A stretch of DNA of 17,596 nt from Planctomycetaceae bacterium (GTDB lineage Bacteria; Planctomycetota; Planctomycetia; Pirellulales; Thermoguttaceae). Within the stretch, counting starts at the first letter, position 1; each line of letters opens with the position of its first letter. The position numbers were made by a program, and so were the translations under genes. This document shows positions 15,203-17,596 of the stretch, piece after piece. The notes under the pieces are model-generated. The model saw nothing but the letters and a program-made list of their open reading frames with translations. It was not told where the DNA came from and did no database searches. The stretch covers positions 1 to 17,596 of the forward strand of contig JAIRTV010000192.1 of the NCBI GenBank assembly GCA_031254675.1, read 5' to 3'.

Positions 15203-15934
15203 TCAATACCCGATTGACGGCGGATTGGGATTGAGGAAATCGCGTGGACCGCGTGTTGTGTAGGTTGGCATGGGAACCGGTGGAGTTGTGGTCATATAAA
15301 CCTGTTTATTCACCGGCGGAACCAAAAATAACGCCCGAACTCTTGGGAAACGCGGTTGAAATTCGGGGTCATAGTGTTCACGTGGAATATAAAGCGGTTG
15401 CATTCCCCAATACGGACGATCTGCCGGTTGAAAGGTTCGGCGTAAAAATTGACCGATTTCCAACCCCGGATGAGGACAAGGAGCATAACCATGAACCGGA
15501 CAAACACCATTGACTTTGCCCGAACAAACTTGCATCGCCCCATAACCGAATTGGTTTTTCAGGCAATCGTTTTGGCAATCTTGACCGTGAACCGGACAAA
15601 TTTTCGGACAAGAACCATTGCATTTCCGGCAAGTTCCCTGTTGACAAAGCCCGTCCGCACACGGTCCGTCGTGGCAAGCAACACGGTTATGACAATTGGC
15701 GCAGGTTTCGTTTGGATGGTGATTACTGCTGCAAGAAGGTTTTGCAATGAAACCGGTACGGTGTCCTATTTCGGCGTGAGTTCGGCGTGGTAAAACAGTA
15801 TCGCAAGAGAGCGATTGTTGTTCGGCTTCAATTTTTGCGTTATTTTTTTGAATGTCTTGTCCGCGTGCTTCTGCCAAAATCAGCAACATGCTCACAGCAA
15901 AGGTTATCGTCAATGTCAGTCGGATGATTTTCAT
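15203..15934 (-). CDS. secreted Cys-rich protein with planctomycete-type C-terminal tail
   Basis: A 243-residue predicted secreted protein of unknown function. The signal peptide is at about 1-25 (MKIIRLTLTITFAVSMLLIL, then AEARG). There are 16 cysteines, all between 44 and 153, with many His residues, including CANCH (78-82) and two CPVHG units (113-117 and 145-149), a layout suited to metal binding or disulphides. The C-terminal third is Pro-rich and ends TYTTRGPRDFLNPNPPSIGY, a tail I recall from small secreted planctomycete proteins. The ATG at 15934 is chosen because a GAGGAAT lies about 9 bases upstream and the signal peptide starts there; the frame is open to 16066 but those 44 codons do not look coding. 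It is convergent with the lyase gene and divergent from the membrane protein at 16097. Confidence 0.75.
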   Translation of the reverse strand: MKIIRLTLTITFAVSMLLILAEARGQDIQKNNAKIEAEQQSLSCDTVLPRRTHAEIGHRTGFIAKPSCSSNHHPNETCANCHNRVACHDGPCADGLCQQGTCRKCNGSCPKICPVHGQDCQNDCLKNQFGYGAMQVCSGKVNGVCPVHGYAPCPHPGLEIGQFLRRTFQPADRPYWGMQPLYIPREHYDPEFQPRFPRVRALFLVPPVNKQVYMTTTPPVPMPTYTTRGPRDFLNPNPPSIGY

Positions 15935-16096
15935 TATAATATTCCTCAATTGAGAAAACAGACACGTGTTTCGAAACAATGACACTTTGCCCTTAAATCG
16001 GCAAATCAAACACGCAAAATTGATTCTTTTCTCTATTCTTTGATAAAAGTAGAAAAATTTCCTCAATATGTTAAGGTGTGGAGTTTGTGATGTGAG

Positions 16097-16546
16097 ATGA
16101 CAATCCTACTTGAAAGTATTGAATCAAAGGTACTGCAACTGGAGAGAAAAAATGCCGAACTTAGGCGTATTATTTTCGAGCAAACACAGATTATTGCCGA
16201 TACTACTGACACAGCAATCATCATTTATGCAAAAATTGCATGTCCTCCTCCTTTCGAAGCACCTTTGTTATGGGCGATTTTTTTGTTAATTGATTTTCCA
16301 ATATTGATATTAGTAATGATTACTACATCTGGTCAAACAGTTGTATCAATATCAATTCCCTTCTATTGTGGGGTATCTGAAAAGAACTGGCAATTTAATG
16401 ACGTTATATGGTCAGGGTTGGTATTTCAATTTATCGGTACTATAAATTGGTTATTACTTAAAATGTTTTACTTATATTTGTTTGAAAAAAAAAAGACAAA
16501 ATCCGCTAATCCGATACAAATTAGAAATGAATTATTGCTTCGATAA
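16097..16546 (+). CDS. small membrane protein with N-terminal coiled coil, unknown function
   Basis: A 149-residue frame: an amphipathic coiled-coil-like N-terminus (about 5-33, LLESIESKVLQLERKNAELR), two clear hydrophobic segments (about 57-77 and 104-128) and a basic C-terminal tail beginning EKKKTK. The ATG follows a GTGGAG about 18 bases upstream, a poor ribosome site. I recognise no family. A short GC-rich hairpin, GCAGC-GTTC-GCTGC near 16580, follows the gene and may help end transcription. Confidence 0.6.
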   Translation: MTILLESIESKVLQLERKNAELRRIIFEQTQIIADTTDTAIIIYAKIACPPPFEAPLLWAIFLLIDFPILILVMITTSGQTVVSISIPFYCGVSEKNWQFNDVIWSGLVFQFIGTINWLLLKMFYLYLFEKKKTKSANPIQIRNELLLR

Positions 16547-16646
16547 TATTCAAAAAATATCAAAAATTTCAAGACACCGCAGCGTTCGCTGCTCATCGAA
16601 AATTTTCAAACGATTAACCGAATTTTAAAGTAAGAAAGAGTCTATC

Positions 16647-17596
16647 ATGCCGGAAACACAATCCAATACGAGTAAAGGTTTGCCGATGGCGGCGAAATGG
16701 AACCCGGAACAACTTGAAAAAGAAAAGGCGGAACTTCGAGAACTCGCCGACCAGCCATTTAGCAAGAGTATTCTCGGTTATGTCCGGCGGAGCGGACCGG
16801 GACTGCTACAGAGTGCCATGACCTTGGGAGCGGGAAGCGCCGCGGCTTCGGTCGTTGCCGGAGCCTCGTTCGGGTACAAACTCCTCTGGGTTCAACCGCT
16901 GGCAATGTTCCTTGGTGTTATGATGTTGGCTGCCTTGGGAAACATTGTGCTGACAACCGGCGAGCGACCATACAAATCCTTCAAGCGGGAACTCGGCTTC
17001 ATCCTCGTTTTTCTCTGGGCGTTCGGGACGATTTTCGCGTCGGTGATATGGCATTTTCCGCAGTACGGTCTTGCTGCCGGGGCGACGCGAAGTCTAGTAA
17101 CGGAATTCACCGGTCATAAAATGGAGGTGAAAGTCGATAAAACCGACCTCAATGGCAATCCTGTTATCGATATGAAAACAGGCAAAGTCGCGAAACTAAC
17201 CCGATTTACTCCAATGGGTTACGCTATCAGTTTCGGGATTGGTCTGCTGATCCTTGCCGTCAATTGTACGGTCGTTTTCAGTTACGGGAGCGGGACGCGA
17301 GGCATCAAAATCTATGAATGGTTCCTCCGAGCCGTGATTGCCCTGGTGATCGTCATGTTCGCCATCGTCGTGCTCCTCCATCTCCGAAACATCCAATGGC
17401 TTGAAATGTTCAAGGGATTCATCGGTTGGTACGGCATTCCGAATCGCGATCCAGCGACGATCACGATGGTTCTTGGTATGCTTGGGGCGGCAGTTGGAAT
17501 CAACATGACCTTTCTTTACCCCTATTCACTCCTTGCCAAGGGATGGGGAAACGAGCATAAAACACTCTCCCGTTGGGACTTGGGACTTTCAATGTT
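16647..17596 (+). CDS. Nramp-family-like transporter, non-canonical, truncated by the window edge
   Basis: The first 316 residues of a membrane protein whose frame runs off the right edge. After a polar N-terminus (1-40) it aligns without gaps to Nramp/MntH helix 1 (GPGLLQSAMT..., 50-77; the stretch GASFGYKLLWV at 72-82 is close to E. coli MntH GASFGYQLLWV). The metal-binding DPGN of helix 1 reads GAGS here (61-64), and the helix 6 MPHN reads GINM (284-287) in GMLGAAVGINMTFLYPYSLL. Helix predictions by eye also fit at about 82-103, 116-135, 190-212 and 227-246, with a polar loop at 150-188. The family is known for Mn2+/Fe2+ uptake by proton symport; lacking both motifs, this one may move something else. 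The ATG has AAGAAAGAG upstream. The gene is visibly richer in G+C than the rest of the window. Confidence 0.75.
   Translation, partial: MPETQSNTSKGLPMAAKWNPEQLEKEKAELRELADQPFSKSILGYVRRSGPGLLQSAMTLGAGSAAASVVAGASFGYKLLWVQPLAMFLGVMMLAALGNIVLTTGERPYKSFKRELGFILVFLWAFGTIFASVIWHFPQYGLAAGATRSLVTEFTGHKMEVKVDKTDLNGNPVIDMKTGKVAKLTRFTPMGYAISFGIGLLILAVNCTVVFSYGSGTRGIKIYEWFLRAVIALVIVMFAIVVLLHLRNIQWLEMFKGFIGWYGIPNRDPATITMVLGMLGAAVGINMTFLYPYSLLAKGWGNEHKTLSRWDLGLSM

Noticed and set aside
15689..15703. c-type heme site (CANCH) in the Cys-rich protein
   Set aside because: A single CxxCH among 16 cysteines, with no cytochrome fold features or distal ligand context; more likely part of a disulphide or metal-binding pattern.
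15935..16066. N-terminal extension of the Cys-rich secreted protein from a TTG at 16066
   Set aside because: A proper signal peptide with a ribosome site begins at 15934. The upstream codons look non-coding and would bury the signal peptide.
1..17596. CRISPR array, tRNA or rRNA genes, intact insertion sequence
   Set aside because: No regularly spaced repeats, no tRNA cloverleaf and no rRNA-like sequence were seen. No intact transposase frame was recognised.

Overview
The window looks like a low-GC member of the Planctomycetota, probably from a host- or gut-associated lineage; no 16S or other phylogenetic marker was available to me beyond GyrB itself. The evidence is a DUF1559 prepilin-like protein followed by a small transthyretin-fold lipoprotein (a typical planctomycete pair), a secreted ThuA-like protein of planctomycete type, a secreted Cys-rich protein ending in a TTRGPRDFL...PPSIG tail that I recall from planctomycetes, and an Nramp-like transporter without the canonical metal motifs. 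A eukaryote-like N-acetylneuraminate lyase fits life on host glycans, but that is inference.

Layout. 21-2534 (-) is gyrB. A 588-bp divergent gap holds a good gyrB promoter. 3123-4727 (+) is a ClpB-type chaperone that stops cleanly before its second ATPase domain. Convergent to it is a secreted ThuA-like protein (4802-5821, -), preceded by a small two-helix membrane protein (5995-6255, -). A consensus-like promoter at 6431-6459 precedes a 23-residue micro-ORF and an M48 metalloprotease lipoprotein (6676-7653, +). From 7654 to 8802 there is about 1.1 kb of AT-rich DNA with two short ORFs and a likely gene remnant. 8803-10398 (+) is an RpoD-type sigma factor ending at a 15-bp hairpin terminator shared with the convergent minus-strand lipoprotein/DUF1559 pair (10586-12277 or 12395).

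The most unusual part is 12295-13149. The DUF1559 gene has its best ribosome site and ATG (12395) separated from its body by a run of 12 G that throws the frame off by one; 11 or 14 G would restore it. Upstream lies a gene-poor block (12654-12995) with six strong hairpins, a candidate structured RNA or miniature element. It is bracketed by two 22-bp direct repeats differing at one base, whose core recurs as a long inverted repeat after the sialate lyase gene (15135-15196).

From 13393 the window carries an orphan LolD/MacB-type ATPase, the N-acetylneuraminate lyase, the convergent Cys-rich secreted protein, a small membrane protein, and the start of the Nramp-like transporter running off the right edge. 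The genes form mostly short single-gene units rather than one pathway. The only convincing co-transcribed pair is DUF1559 plus lipoprotein; the ATPase and lyase could be co-transcribed.
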